Shown: positions 28,072 through 37,390, counted from the stretch's first letter. The stretch: 64,000 bases of DNA from Spirosoma telluris (GCA_003259005.1 QLII01000001.1:6997001-7061000), one strand, 5' to 3'. The notes: generated by a model not told the origin, from the letters alone. Program-made: numbers and translations.

Positions 28072-29240
28072 GAATAAATCGTTCCGGTTACGTCGCCCAA
28101 ATCTACGCGAACGCCGTTTAAGAAGCCCCAGCCTTTCAGGGTGATTGTGTCGCCGTCGGCTAAAAAAGTCCGGGTGATCGTTTCTGATAGATGCAGGGGT
28201 CGTTCGCCATTCCAGCTTAATTCAAGCATAGAACCATAGCTACCCGGTGTAGTACCTGAAATGGTACCGGTTGCCAGCACATCACCTATGTTCAGGTTGC
28301 AGCCGCCCACGGTGTGGTGCGCAATCATCTGGGCGAAATTCCAGTATAAATAGTTGGCGTTAGATCGACAGATGCAGATTTTCTCGCCATCGGCAGGCTG
28401 GAGCCAGACTTGCAGCTCAAGGGTAAAGTGCTTTTTGCCACTTGTGTACAGGTAGGGTAGGGGTGTTGGTTCCTGCGAAGGGCCATCCACACGAAAGGGT
28501 TCCAGTTCATCGAAAGGCAATACCCAGGCGGATAAACTCGACGCAAAGTTTTTCCCCAGAAACGGCCCCAGCGGCTGATATTCCCATCGCTGAATATCAC
28601 GCGCCGACCAGTCGTTAAACAGCGTAATTCCGAAAATATAGTCTTCGGCTTCTTCTACCATAATGGGATCACCAGGTGGATTGCTCTTGCCAATAATTAA
28701 CCCTAACTCAAGCTCAAAATCCAGGGCTTCCGATGGCCCGAATATGGACGTGCCTGCCCGCAAAAACTGACCGTTCGGTCGGCGGATGGGTGTGCCCGAC
28801 ACGACGATAGAAGAGGCTCGACCATGATAGGCGACAGGTATGTGTTTGTAATTGGGCAGGAGTGGATCACCTGAAGGCCGGAACATACGCCCTACGTTTT
28901 CGGCATGATGGATGCCTGCATAAAAGTCCGTATAGTCGCCAATGCGTACTGGCAGGTGCATCTGCGCGCGAGATTCGTGAATGAAAACCTGATCATGAAC
29001 ATCAGAAAAAGCGGAAGCATCGTTGGCGAATAACTCGTTGAGTCGTTGACGAGCCGCACGGTGTACTGACCTCCCAAGGGCAATAAAGTCGTTCAGAACA
29101 GGTTGCGAAAACACGGCAGGGTCGATAGCGAGATCATCAAAATAACCTAACAGACCCACTACTTCAAGATCAAGAATGTAGTTGCCGTGCTTAAAGCCCA
29201 CGCGAGGGTTGGAAATGCCATAACTGAAGATGCCGTACAT
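28068..29240 (-). CDS. fahA: Fumarylacetoacetase
   Basis: Cleaves fumarylacetoacetate to fumarate and acetoacetate, the last step of tyrosine breakdown. The ATG at 29240 gives 390 residues (MYGIFSYGISNPRVG); an in-frame start nine codons upstream is less likely. Visible landmarks are IGDYTDFYAGIHHA, HIPVAYHGRASSIVVSGTP, DFELELGLIIGK, DWSARDIQRWEYQPLGPFLGKN and the closing LATGTISGTTPGSYGSML, all matching the FAH fold with its Asp/Glu metal site. It overlaps the flavin reductase gene by four bases. Confidence 0.95.
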   Translation of the reverse strand: MYGIFSYGISNPRVGFKHGNYILDLEVVGLLGYFDDLAIDPAVFSQPVLNDFIALGRSVHRAARQRLNELFANDASAFSDVHDQVFIHESRAQMHLPVRIGDYTDFYAGIHHAENVGRMFRPSGDPLLPNYKHIPVAYHGRASSIVVSGTPIRRPNGQFLRAGTSIFGPSEALDFELELGLIIGKSNPPGDPIMVEEAEDYIFGITLFNDWSARDIQRWEYQPLGPFLGKNFASSLSAWVLPFDELEPFRVDGPSQEPTPLPYLYTSGKKHFTLELQVWLQPADGEKICICRSNANYLYWNFAQMIAHHTVGGCNLNIGDVLATGTISGTTPGSYGSMLELSWNGERPLHLSETITRTFLADGDTITLKGWGFLNGVRVDLGDVTGTIYS

Positions 29241-29252
29241 GATAAATGAACA

Positions 29253-29332
29253 ATGTAGAATGAACAATGAATAATGTAGAATAAAGCCAGGACATTATCA
29301 TCCATGAGCATTATCCATTGTTCATTCTACAT
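29253..29332. repeat. 24-bp inverted repeat between fahA and the MarR gene
   Basis: 29253-29276 pairs with 29309-29332, one mismatch. The arm is the AATGTAGAATGAACAATG type. It lies directly upstream of fahA and downstream of the MarR stop, so it probably ends the MarR transcript. Confidence 0.75.
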
Positions 29333-29336
29333 CATA

Positions 29337-29774
29337 CTACTCACTAATGTTACTATAAATCGAATCCATAATACGCACAAAATGTTGGTAGTCATCGTCA
29401 CTTAAATCACCCCAGCCTTTGCGTCGCATGGCCGATACGACAGGTAGTACCTCATGGTATTTCGCTTCCCCGGCTTCTGTCAGATACACCAGAAACTTAC
29501 GTCGGTCTGTATCCGCCATTCTGCGTTCGGTCAGGCCCTTCTGGCTCAGCAAGTCGATAATGCGCGTTACCGTCGGTGCGTCTTTGGTGGTCATCTCCGA
29601 AATCGTATTCTGACTAATTCCGGGATTTCGGTAAAGGTGATCGATGATTACCCATTGATCAACGGTCAGGTCAAACCCGGCATCAGTGAACTGCTTTTGA
29701 AGGGCATTTCTAATCTTCTTGATAGTGGTGTCGATCTTGAAGAAATAAGCACGCGTATCGGATGGATGCGTCAT
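29337..29774 (-). CDS. MarR-family transcriptional regulator of the tyrosine cluster
   Basis: A 145-residue winged-helix regulator: dimerisation helices (about 1-30), DNA-binding helices (ISQNTISEMTTKDAPTVTRIIDLLSQKGL, about 53-81) and the wing RRMADTDRRKFLVYLT. It sits on the same strand between phhA and fahA, so control of the phenylalanine/homogentisate genes is the natural guess. No binding site is proven; direct repeats upstream of hmgA (33117-33154) are a candidate. Confidence 0.9.
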   Translation of the reverse strand: MTHPSDTRAYFFKIDTTIKKIRNALQKQFTDAGFDLTVDQWVIIDHLYRNPGISQNTISEMTTKDAPTVTRIIDLLSQKGLTERRMADTDRRKFLVYLTEAGEAKYHEVLPVVSAMRRKGWGDLSDDDYQHFVRIMDSIYSNISE

Positions 29775-29881
29775 TTAGGAAAGTCATTTGGTGTCATTCG
29801 TTGTCAAACGTGGACATACATCGCTTTTACAACAAAGATTACGCTTTACAGTTTTATCCTGCGAAGCTAATGACTATCTGG

Positions 29882-30607
29882 TTAACTGACCAATAATCCT
29901 TCTAAGGTGGTCTCAATTTCAGGAATCGAGTGAAATAGTTGTTCGTAGGAGTCAATTACGAAATACTGCTCCTGAAAATGGTCGATGATATAGGGTGTTT
30001 TAAGCAGCGTTTCTACGTCATACGGAACCCGCTTTGGTTTAAGACTGAACAGACTATAAGTCGTTTCACCCACCGATGACAGAATACCCCCACCATAAAT
30101 CCGAAGATGGTTGTTTTCCTGAATAAGGCCAAATTCAACGGTGTACCAGTATAATCGGGAAATCATGGCAATGGTTTCTTCACTCTCGATGTGCTGCAAG
30201 GCAATCCGGCTCAGGGCTTCGAGAAAATCACAAAATGCCTGATTCGACAGCATCGGAACGTGCCCGAACGTATCATGAAACATATCCGGTTCGGGTAGAT
30301 ACTCCAGCTGGTCTTGCCGACGTAGCCAGGTGGTGGCCGGAAAGTTCCGATTGGCCATCAACTCAAAAAACTCCCGATTCGGAATCAAGCCTTCTACCGC
30401 ACATACCCGCCAGCCGGTCAGTCGCTGTAGTCGTGGATTCAAATCCCGCTCGAAATCAGGAATACGGTCAGCCTGGAAACCCGTTGCCAAAATGCCATCG
30501 AGGTACGCCTGGCTAGCCTTGCCCGGCAACTGCGCCATCTGCCGTTCGAACAACAGCCGCCACACGGCTTGCTCGTTAGGGGTGTATGTTGAATAGGTCT
30601 GGTTCAT
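29882..30607 (-). CDS. phhA: Phenylalanine 4-monooxygenase
   Basis: Hydroxylates phenylalanine to tyrosine using tetrahydrobiopterin and iron. The 241-residue length fits the single-domain bacterial enzyme. The iron ligands are visible: two His in PDMFHDTFGHVPM and Glu in YWYTVEFGL. Further hallmarks are LTGWRVCAVEGLIPNREFFE and YGGGILSS. A 31-bp inverted repeat separates it from hppD upstream. Confidence 0.95.
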   Translation of the reverse strand: MNQTYSTYTPNEQAVWRLLFERQMAQLPGKASQAYLDGILATGFQADRIPDFERDLNPRLQRLTGWRVCAVEGLIPNREFFELMANRNFPATTWLRRQDQLEYLPEPDMFHDTFGHVPMLSNQAFCDFLEALSRIALQHIESEETIAMISRLYWYTVEFGLIQENNHLRIYGGGILSSVGETTYSLFSLKPKRVPYDVETLLKTPYIIDHFQEQYFVIDSYEQLFHSIPEIETTLEGLLVS

Positions 30608-30617
30608 TTTTTAATGA

Positions 30618-30695
30618 GTGATTGAGCGAATGAGTGATTGAGTGAATAGCTTACGCATAGTTTTTATTCACTCAATCACTCATTCGCTCAATCAC
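30618..30695. repeat. Perfect 31-bp inverted repeat between hppD and phhA
   Basis: 30618-30648 is the exact reverse complement of 30665-30695, 16-base loop. The arms are built of GAGTGATTGA/GAGCGAATGA-like short units. It begins five bases after the hppD stop (in transcript order) and ends eleven before the phhA start, so it fills the whole gap. Confidence 0.85.
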
Positions 30696-30700
30696 AATTA

Positions 30701-31827
30701 TTAAAGTGTTCCCCGCAATGCTTGCTCCCGCTCAATGGCTTCGAACAGGGCTTTGAAATTGCCTTTGCCGAATGACCTGGCTCCTTTGCGCTGGATGATT
30801 TCGAAAAATAGTGTAGGACGTGGACAGATCGGTTTTGTGAAAATCTGAAGCAGATAACCCTCGTCGTCGCGGTCGGCCAGAATGCCGAGGGGGCGAAGGG
30901 TAGCTATTTCTTCGTCGATCTGGCCAATTCGCTCAGCCAGGTTATCGTAGTAAGCGTCGGGTACGGTCAGGAACTCCACCCCCGGTCACGGAGGGCTAGT
31001 ACGGTTTCTACAATGTTGTCGGTCGCCACGGCAATGTGTTGAATACCAGGCCCCCCATAGAAATCCAGATATTCTTCAATCTGTGATTTCTTTTTCCCTT
31101 CGGCAGGTTCGTTGATCGGGAATTTCACGCGGCCGTTGCCGTTGCTCATCACCTTGCTCATGAGCGCTGTGTAATCGGTGGATATGTCTTTGTCATCAAA
31201 CGAAACCAGTTGTTGGAAACCCATCACATCGTGGTAGAAGGCCATCCAATGGTTCATCTCATGCCAGCCTACGTTCCCAACCATATGGTCCACATACTTC
31301 AGGCCTACATCGGCAGGATGGTAATCGGGTTGCCAGGGCTCATAACCCGGTAGGAATACCCCGTCATACTCATTCCGCTCGACAAAGACATGAAGCGTGT
31401 CACCATAGGTATGAATACCAGACCGGATTACATAACCATGTTCATCCTGCGAGCGAGTGGGTTCCATGTATACACTCGCTCCCCGGCGAACGGTTTCATC
31501 GAATGCTTTTGTCGAGTCATCCACCCATAAGGCAACTATGCGCACGCCATCACCATGTTTGTCGATATGTCGGCCCATTTCACTATCCCCATAGAGGGGC
31601 GACGTAAGGACAAGACGAATCTTGCCCTGTTGCACGACGTAGGATTCGCGATCCCGCAAACCCGTGGCCAGTCCCGCGTGTGCTACCGGCTGAAACCCAA
31701 AGGCTGTCTGGAAATAATGCGCTGATTGCCGGGCATTGCCCACGTACAATTCGATGTAATCCGTGCCATTTAGGGGTAGGAAGTCCTGCTGGTCGGTTTG
31801 TGGTTCTAAAAGATCTAGTGTTTCCAT
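30701..31827 (-). CDS. hppD: 4-hydroxyphenylpyruvate dioxygenase (one frameshift)
   Basis: Converts 4-hydroxyphenylpyruvate to homogentisate with a non-heme iron. Two VOC halves are present. The iron ligands His (YVDHMVGNV), His (GIQHIAVATDN) and Glu (LFFEIIQRKG) are all readable, but the last lies in another frame. One base added to the C run at 30979-30983 turns the break into DRGVEFLTVPDAYYD and gives about 375 residues, the family length. The ATG at 31827 (METLDLLEPQ) was taken as start; the in-frame extension to 31884 lacks similarity. Confidence 0.93.
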
Positions 31828-31845
31828 TGTCTGTTGATGTTTTTT

Positions 31846-31928
31846 GTAGCGCGGACTTCTAGTCCGCTGGGATAAAAAAATCATATACCTATACGGACAA
31901 AATGTCGGTATGCCGCATCACCGCGTTA
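31846..31928. repeat. GCGGAC hairpin and GCGTTAC element before hmgA end
   Basis: GCGGACT/AGTCCGC forms a hairpin at 31851-31867. 31894-31928 is nearly the same as 53920-53961 (core GTCGGTATGCCGCA). On the minus strand it starts with the hmgA stop codon (31926-31928) and continues toward hppD. Confidence 0.7.
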
Positions 31929-33095
31929 CTCTAGCCACGACTTATAATACTTTCCATCATCAATTTGAACCGCCTGCTCTGTCACCATCAATGGCCGGAA
32001 TGTGTCCACCATGACGGCATATTCATGCGTTTCTTTCTTGCCAATGCTACGCTCCATAGCGCCCGGTGCCGGACCGTGGGGAATGCCGCCAGGGTGAAGC
32101 GTAATATGTCCCGGAGCAATGTCGTTGCGACTCATAAAATCGCCGTCTACGTAATAAATGACCTCGTCGGAGTCGATATTCGAGTGGTTATAGGGGGCTG
32201 GAATCGCCAGTGGATGATAGTCGTATAAGCGCGGTACGAAAGAACAGACCACAAACGAATCGGTCTGGAACGTCTGATGAACGGGTGGCGGCTGATGGAC
32301 CCGACCCGTAATGGGCTCGAAGTTGAAAATGGAGAAGCTATACGGATAATTGTACCCATCCCAACCTACCACATCGAATGGATGCGACGCATAGACCAAC
32401 GAATGCAACGATCCCTGTTTCTTGATCTTTATCAGGAAATCACCGGTTTCGTCGTGGGTTTCCAGGTCGCGTGGGCGGAGGATGTCGCGTTCGCAAAAGG
32501 GCGAATGTTCCAGCAATTGCCCGAACTGATTGCGATAGCGTTTGGGCGTATAAATCGGTGAATGCGACTCCACATAAAGCAGTCTATTGTCATTCGTATC
32601 GAAATCAATTTGATAAATTACCCCGCGTGGAATGATCAGATAATCGCCATACTGAAAAGGAATCGTGCCGAACAACGTCCGAAGTTTACCCGATCCACGA
32701 TGGACGAATAGCAATTCGTCGGCATCGGCGTTTTTATAGAAATAAGTCGTTAGTGATTGGCGAGGGGCAGCCAGCCCAACAAGCAGGTCGTTATTTACCA
32801 GTAAGGGAACCCGGCTTTCTAGAAAATCATCGGCTGGTGCTATGTTGAAGCCAATTAACTTCCGCGATAGCATATTTTTCTCGATGGCTATTTTGGGGGT
32901 TACGTCCACACTTTCCAGCACCTCACGCACCATTGTTGGACGGTGCGTATGATACAGGAGTGACGACATACCCTCAAAACCAATTGTCCCGAACAGTTGC
33001 TCATAATAAAACGGCTCAACGGTATGGCTGGCTGGTCGGGCAAACTGAGTGTGCCGTTTAGGTGGAATCTGGCCGAGGGTATGGTAGAAAGGCAT
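31926..33095 (-). CDS. hmgA: Homogentisate 1,2-dioxygenase
   Basis: Opens the ring of homogentisate to maleylacetoacetate. A 389-residue cupin-type iron enzyme: RGSGKLRTLFGTIPFQYGDYLIIPRG in the middle cupin, HPFDVVGWDGYNYPYSF, and the iron-binding region HPGGIPHGPAPGAMERSIG with its His and Glu ligands. It is the first gene of the minus-strand cluster in transcript order. Maleylacetoacetate isomerase, the next enzyme, is not in the window. Confidence 0.93.
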   Translation of the reverse strand: MPFYHTLGQIPPKRHTQFARPASHTVEPFYYEQLFGTIGFEGMSSLLYHTHRPTMVREVLESVDVTPKIAIEKNMLSRKLIGFNIAPADDFLESRVPLLVNNDLLVGLAAPRQSLTTYFYKNADADELLFVHRGSGKLRTLFGTIPFQYGDYLIIPRGVIYQIDFDTNDNRLLYVESHSPIYTPKRYRNQFGQLLEHSPFCERDILRPRDLETHDETGDFLIKIKKQGSLHSLVYASHPFDVVGWDGYNYPYSFSIFNFEPITGRVHQPPPVHQTFQTDSFVVCSFVPRLYDYHPLAIPAPYNHSNIDSDEVIYYVDGDFMSRNDIAPGHITLHPGGIPHGPAPGAMERSIGKKETHEYAVMVDTFRPLMVTEQAVQIDDGKYYKSWLE

Positions 33096-33116
33096 GTTAT
33101 TGTTTTTAATTGCTAA

Positions 33117-33154
33117 GACAACTATTGTTGAGCATACAATTATAACGACAACTA
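33117..33154. promoter_or_regulatory. Direct repeats GACAACTA upstream of hmgA, candidate operator
   Basis: GACAACTA occurs at 33117-33124 and 33147-33154, about three helical turns apart, just upstream of hmgA. The first copy forms CAACTATTGTTG with 4-bp arms. The surrounding 33096-33335 region is AT-rich and otherwise empty. Binding by the MarR protein at 29337 is a guess. Confidence 0.3.
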
Positions 33155-33335
33155 ATAAAAATAGTATATTGTTTAGAAATTATTTTATTAAAAGGTGTTC
33201 GTATAGATAAAGTGCTGCTAACTTAGTTTTGGATAGTAGAGGCCAAGCCTTTTTTCTAATTTTGGCAGGGCGATTGACCACAAATCGACAGACTCTATAA
33301 AGTCTTGCCGATTTTATTCCTAGATAACTGAAGAA

Positions 33336-34241
33336 ATGCAACCTACGCTTTTGATTCTGGCCGCCGGTATGGGCAGCCGTTATGGGGGTATCAAACAACT
33401 CGACCAGTTTGGGCCTAATGGAGAAACGATTATAGATTATTCACTTTTCGACGCAATTCGGGCTGGTTTCGGGAAGGTTGTGTTTATTATCCGCGAAGAG
33501 CTTCGGCAGGATTTTGAGGAAGTTTTTGGTGAAAAGCTAGCCGGTAAACTAGAGGTGGATTATGCGATTCAATCCCTAAATTCCTACGTTCCGGCTGAAT
33601 TGGGGGCTGTGAATCGAACTAAGCCCTGGGGAACGGGCCATGCCATGTTGTGTGCTAAAAACCATACCCATACGCCCTTTGCGGTTATTAATGCCGATGA
33701 TTTTTACGGTCTTGAAGCGTTTGAGCTGATCAGCGATTTTCTAACAACCAACACCGATGATCAGCTTCATGCGATGGTGGGGTATGAAGTAAAAAACACA
33801 CTCTCGGAGAATGGCTCGGTATCGCGGGGCGTTTGTGAGGTAGCTGAAAACGGAAATTTGATTTCGGTTATCGAGCGCACCAAAATTTACGAGACAGGTT
33901 CGGATGACAAAAGAATTGTCTTTGAAGAAGGTGAAAACTTAACTCCGCTGTCGCCCGATACACCCGTTTCGATGAATTTCTGGGGTTTCAAACCAACAGT
34001 GTTTCCCTTAGTGCAACATCAGTTCGAAAGTTACGCTATCGCCAACATCGACTCTCCGAAAGCAGAGTTCTATATTCCAACGGTAATGACCAACCTTATT
34101 GAAACTGACACGGGGCATTGTAAAGTGTTCCGCAGTCGATCGGAATGGTTTGGCGTGACGTATCCGGATGATAAGCCGACCGTGCAGGCTGCTTTGAAAA
34201 AGCTGCATGACGAAGGCGCGTACCCGGAGAAATTGTGGTAA
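33336..34241 (+). CDS. Sugar-phosphate nucleotidyltransferase family protein
   Basis: A 301-residue NTP-transferase. The N-terminal signature ILAAGMGSRYGGIKQL is the nucleotide-binding loop; GTGHAMLCA and VINADDFYG (metal-binding Asp pair) follow, as does FWGFKPTVFPL late in the protein. It belongs to the GlmU/RmlA-like fold, but its substrate cannot be told; it resembles the branch annotated only as nucleotidyltransferase in Bacteroidota. It stands alone and is convergent with the DUF4136 gene. Confidence 0.85.
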   Translation: MQPTLLILAAGMGSRYGGIKQLDQFGPNGETIIDYSLFDAIRAGFGKVVFIIREELRQDFEEVFGEKLAGKLEVDYAIQSLNSYVPAELGAVNRTKPWGTGHAMLCAKNHTHTPFAVINADDFYGLEAFELISDFLTTNTDDQLHAMVGYEVKNTLSENGSVSRGVCEVAENGNLISVIERTKIYETGSDDKRIVFEEGENLTPLSPDTPVSMNFWGFKPTVFPLVQHQFESYAIANIDSPKAEFYIPTVMTNLIETDTGHCKVFRSRSEWFGVTYPDDKPTVQAALKKLHDEGAYPEKLW

Positions 34242-34278
34242 AGCAAGTTGCAGTAGTTGTTTCAAATATTCACACAAA

Positions 34279-34320
34279 AATCCCCGCTGTCGTTTTGTAG
34301 CTAAACAGACAGCGGGGATT
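34279..34320 (-). terminator. Terminator between convergent genes
   Basis: AATCCCCGCTGTC (34279-34291) pairs perfectly with GACAGCGGGGATT (34308-34320). On the minus strand the stem is followed by TTTTTG, so it best serves the DUF4136 gene, but it may work both ways. Confidence 0.8.
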
Positions 34321-34342
34321 GTGCATAAGGCACACAGCCAGA

Positions 34343-34912
34343 TTAGCTAGTGCGTTGGGGAAATTTCTCCACAATTCGTTCGGCTTCTTTCTGCAATTGT
34401 GCGGCAATCCGTGCTGGGTCACCAATGGCATTCTGTACAGATCCTCGCCAGACTAGTTTACGCGTACGGGCATCGACCATATCGACAACCAGCGTACCGG
34501 CCTGATATTGCTGTTGGGTGTATTGCGTACCTCCCCAGCCCCACCAGCCAGGTCCCCAGCCTCTATAGCCCCAGCGTCCCCAGCCTAAATAAGGACCGTA
34601 AACAGGTGAGGGTGTTGCTACCGTTTGGGTTTTGTTTTCAACAAAGAAATGATAGCCAATGAGCAAATCGGGATTGCTGCTATTCTCACGGAGCCCTTTC
34701 TGTTGCAGTACATTCGCCATTGTATTTTCAACGCTCTCGGTAGCTAACTGATTATAATACAACGGATTTTGCCCCGCTTTTACATCGCTATCCATCCAGG
34801 CAAATGTTTTGTATTTGCTAAAGTCCGTCTGGCTGCTACTGTCAACTGCCACACGGGGCGAACAACCGTAAATTGCGGTCAGTACGCCAAAAATTATCAA
34901 TAATCGCTTCAT
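34343..34912 (-). CDS. DUF4136 lipoprotein
   Basis: About 189 residues from the ATG at 34912 (another ATG lies four codons upstream). A lipoprotein signal ends in IYGCSPRV. The DUF4136 core follows: FSKYKTFAWMDSDV, DLLIGYHFFV and LVVDMVDARTRKLVWRGSVQ. In the middle sits a Gly/Trp/Tyr-rich stretch of about 20 residues (GWGRWGYRGWGPGWWGWGG), common in this family. Probably anchored in the outer membrane; function unknown. Confidence 0.9.
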   Translation of the reverse strand: MKRLLIIFGVLTAIYGCSPRVAVDSSSQTDFSKYKTFAWMDSDVKAGQNPLYYNQLATESVENTMANVLQQKGLRENSSNPDLLIGYHFFVENKTQTVATPSPVYGPYLGWGRWGYRGWGPGWWGWGGTQYTQQQYQAGTLVVDMVDARTRKLVWRGSVQNAIGDPARIAAQLQKEAERIVEKFPQRTS

Positions 34913-34984
34913 AACGTTGTTCATTTAGTTTATTCTACTAAACCAATGGAGCTATGAAAGGTTTGTCGTTGTGAGCCTACTCGT

Positions 34985-36652
34985 CTACTGAAGAACAGGG
35001 TGTTTTTTATTCCACTGAGTCGCATCCTGATACGCCTTTGCAACCGCCAGTACTTTCCCTTCTTCAAACAACTGACCCATGAAGGTTATGCTGGTGGGTA
35101 GGTTTTGCGCCGTAAATCCATTGGGTAATACCACACAGGGATGACCGGTCAGGTTCGTCAATGTGAGGTTTCCACCTGCATAGGCGGGTGATACATACAC
35201 ATCGATTTTAGCCGACTTAAGCTGAGCGGCCATCTCATTGATGAGTTTGGTGCGGGCACGGTTTGCCTGAATATATTCCACGGCTGGAACGAAGCGCGCC
35301 GAACGAAACGAATTTGGCCAGGCTCCTTTTCCCTGCCGTACCATCAGGTCATCCCGGCCCGATCGGGTTAATTCATCGAAGGAGGCTGCCGCTTCAACCG
35401 TAAGTAAAAACGAAATTCGACCAGCGGGAACACTCGTTGGCAAATCGAACGGAACTAGTTCAGCGCCTAACGTACGCAGGGTTTGAAGGGTGAGCGAGTC
35501 GTTGGCCCGGTTGGGATAGTTGCTTTCAAACGCCTTTTTGACGTAGCCAATGCGCATCCCTTTCAACGTTGTCAAAGGGGCGTACCGGAATGGAGCTGCC
35601 ATAACGGTAGGATCATTGCCATCAGGGCCGTAGATGGCGTTGAAAACCAGGGCACAATCTTCAACAGATCGGGTAATAGGCCCGATTTTATCCATACTCC
35701 AGCTTAAGGCCATAGCACCATGTCGACTTACCCGCCCGAAGGTTGGGCGAAGACCGGTAGTACCACAAACCGTGGACGGCGAAACGATGGAACCGAGCGT
35801 TTCTGTACCGATAGCAAAGGGTAGCAAACCCGCTGATACACTTGATGCTGAACCCGCCGATGAGCCGCTGGAGCCGTTGGCTGTATTCCAGGGGTTACGC
35901 GTCATGCCACCGTACCATACATCGCCCATCGCTAAAGCGCCTAGTGTCATTTTGCCGCAAAGTACAGCTCCGGCTTGTTCGAGCCGTTGGATAACTGTTG
36001 CGTCGAGGTCCAGCGTCTGGTCTTTGTAGGGCATGGCTCCCCAGGTTGTTTTATAGCCTTTTTTTGCCAGCAAATCTTTCGCTCCATAAGGAATCCCATG
36101 CAATGGTCCCCGGTATTTACCCGCCTTCAACTCAGCATCGGCACGTTTGGCCTGGCTCAGCGCTAAGTCCTCGGTTAACGTAATGACACAGTGTAATTTA
36201 GGATCATAGGTTTTGAGCCGATTCAGGAAAAAAGTGGTGAGTTCAACGGATGAAATCTGTTTCGTTCGGATCAATTGTCCCAACTGCCCGACTGTATAAA
36301 AAGCTAGTTCATCGCGATTTTTGGGGAGCGTTCCCTGGCCCGCTGGGGATGCTTTAAACGATGACGGTCCTGTAGGCATAACGAAGCCAGCCGGAAGCGG
36401 ATTGAAATACAGGGCTGGTGCAATATCGTTAGGTAAATCAATTTTGCGTAGCGCTTCGTAATTGGTTCGGGCGTTGTTTAGATTCCCCAACATCGAATCG
36501 CGTTCGACGGGAGTAAACTCCAGGTCAAATACACGGGCGGCTACCTCAACCATTTCGGAGGTTAGCGGCTTTTTGGGGTCGTCGTTTGTGATAAATGCAC
36601 CGAGCAGAAAGCTGCCGATGCAGCAGCTAAAGAGGAGTAAGCGTTGTTTCAT
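34985..36652 (-). CDS. Amidase-signature family hydrolase, exported
   Basis: A 555-residue amidase with a signal peptide-like start (LLLFSCCIGSFLLGAF). The catalytic Ser-cisSer-Lys triad is visible: Lys in HGIPYGAKDLL, Ser in the Gly/Ser loop NGSSGSSAGSASS and Ser in GTETLGSIVSPS. The substrate range of the family is broad (amides, aminoacyl compounds); none can be assigned. It follows coaE after 48 bases on the same strand and may be co-transcribed with it. Confidence 0.9.
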   Translation of the reverse strand: MKQRLLLFSCCIGSFLLGAFITNDDPKKPLTSEMVEVAARVFDLEFTPVERDSMLGNLNNARTNYEALRKIDLPNDIAPALYFNPLPAGFVMPTGPSSFKASPAGQGTLPKNRDELAFYTVGQLGQLIRTKQISSVELTTFFLNRLKTYDPKLHCVITLTEDLALSQAKRADAELKAGKYRGPLHGIPYGAKDLLAKKGYKTTWGAMPYKDQTLDLDATVIQRLEQAGAVLCGKMTLGALAMGDVWYGGMTRNPWNTANGSSGSSAGSASSVSAGLLPFAIGTETLGSIVSPSTVCGTTGLRPTFGRVSRHGAMALSWSMDKIGPITRSVEDCALVFNAIYGPDGNDPTVMAAPFRYAPLTTLKGMRIGYVKKAFESNYPNRANDSLTLQTLRTLGAELVPFDLPTSVPAGRISFLLTVEAAASFDELTRSGRDDLMVRQGKGAWPNSFRSARFVPAVEYIQANRARTKLINEMAAQLKSAKIDVYVSPAYAGGNLTLTNLTGHPCVVLPNGFTAQNLPTSITFMGQLFEEGKVLAVAKAYQDATQWNKKHPVLQ

Positions 36653-36700
36653 TAATCAGGCTATTGATGAGTGCTCCCCCAAATTACAGCGATACGGGCA

Positions 36701-37308
36701 TTAATTTGCCCATAGCCGCAAAAATTCCTTATGCAGTTGCACAATCTGGGGATCAGCAACTGACTTTCGTCATTGTCAAGCACATAATCGGCTAGCCGGA
36801 GTCGTTCTTCATCACTAATCTGGCGGGCAATGATGTTCCGAATTTCGGCTTCGGAGCGGTGCGGGTCGCGTTTTCGAATACGCTCGATACGTAGGTCCAT
36901 TGGAGCCTGTACCACAATGACTTTGTCGAGTGAATTATGGTCTCCGGCGGCTTTCATCAACGCAGCTTCCTTAATCACATATGGTTTTCCAATCTGTAGA
37001 TTTACCCAGGATTCGGTGTCGGCAGATACACGAGGGTGGATAACCGCGTTGAGAGCTGATAATAATTCTGGATTGGCAAATACCTGAGAGGCCACCCATG
37101 CCCGATTGTAATGGCCTACTGAGTCATAGGCGTTAACACCTAAAACGCGTTGAATATCGGCTTTCAGAATTGGGTCATGTTCGGTGAGCCATTTTGCTCG
37201 ATCATCGGCTTCATAGATCGGCGCACCCAATGCCTGAAATACCTGACAAACAACGCTCTTGCCGGAGCCAATGCCACCCGTTACACCAATTTGCAGGGGA
37301 GTTTTCAT
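36701..37308 (-). CDS. coaE: Dephospho-CoA kinase (one frameshift near the C-terminus)
   Basis: Catalyses the last step of coenzyme A synthesis. Walker A GGIGSGKSV lies at about 11-19, followed by IYEADDRAKWL, NAVIHPRV, KEAALM and RIRKRDPHRSEAEI. Near the end the frame as read turns into a Cys/Arg-rich tail and runs to 36661. One base added to the G run at 36748-36751 gives LLIPQIVQLHKEFLRLWAN and a stop at 36701-36703, the expected end, 202 residues in all. Because CoaE is normally essential, the break is probably a sequence error. Confidence 0.93.
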
Positions 37309-37382
37309 GCGAAAAAAGAGTAATGATTGTAACTAAAGCAAGTGCTTCGATAGAGATTCCTGATCACTTAACTGCGATAGCT

Positions 37383-37390
37383 TACCTTTG
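37383..37390 (+). promoter_or_regulatory. -7 box TACCTTTG upstream of the TRIC-type gene
   Basis: TACCTTTG matches TAnnTTTG and lies about 70 bases before the GTG start at 37458. No TTG is seen at the ideal distance upstream. Confidence 0.45.

Noticed and set aside
30701..31827. Two separate genes for the two HppD parts
   Set aside because: The smaller part has no own start context and contains the last iron ligand of the enzyme; one added base makes a normal-length HppD.
33180..33398. 72-residue minus-strand ORF next to hmgA
   Set aside because: It overlaps the start of the nucleotidyltransferase gene and has an unusual basic/aromatic composition; probably chance.
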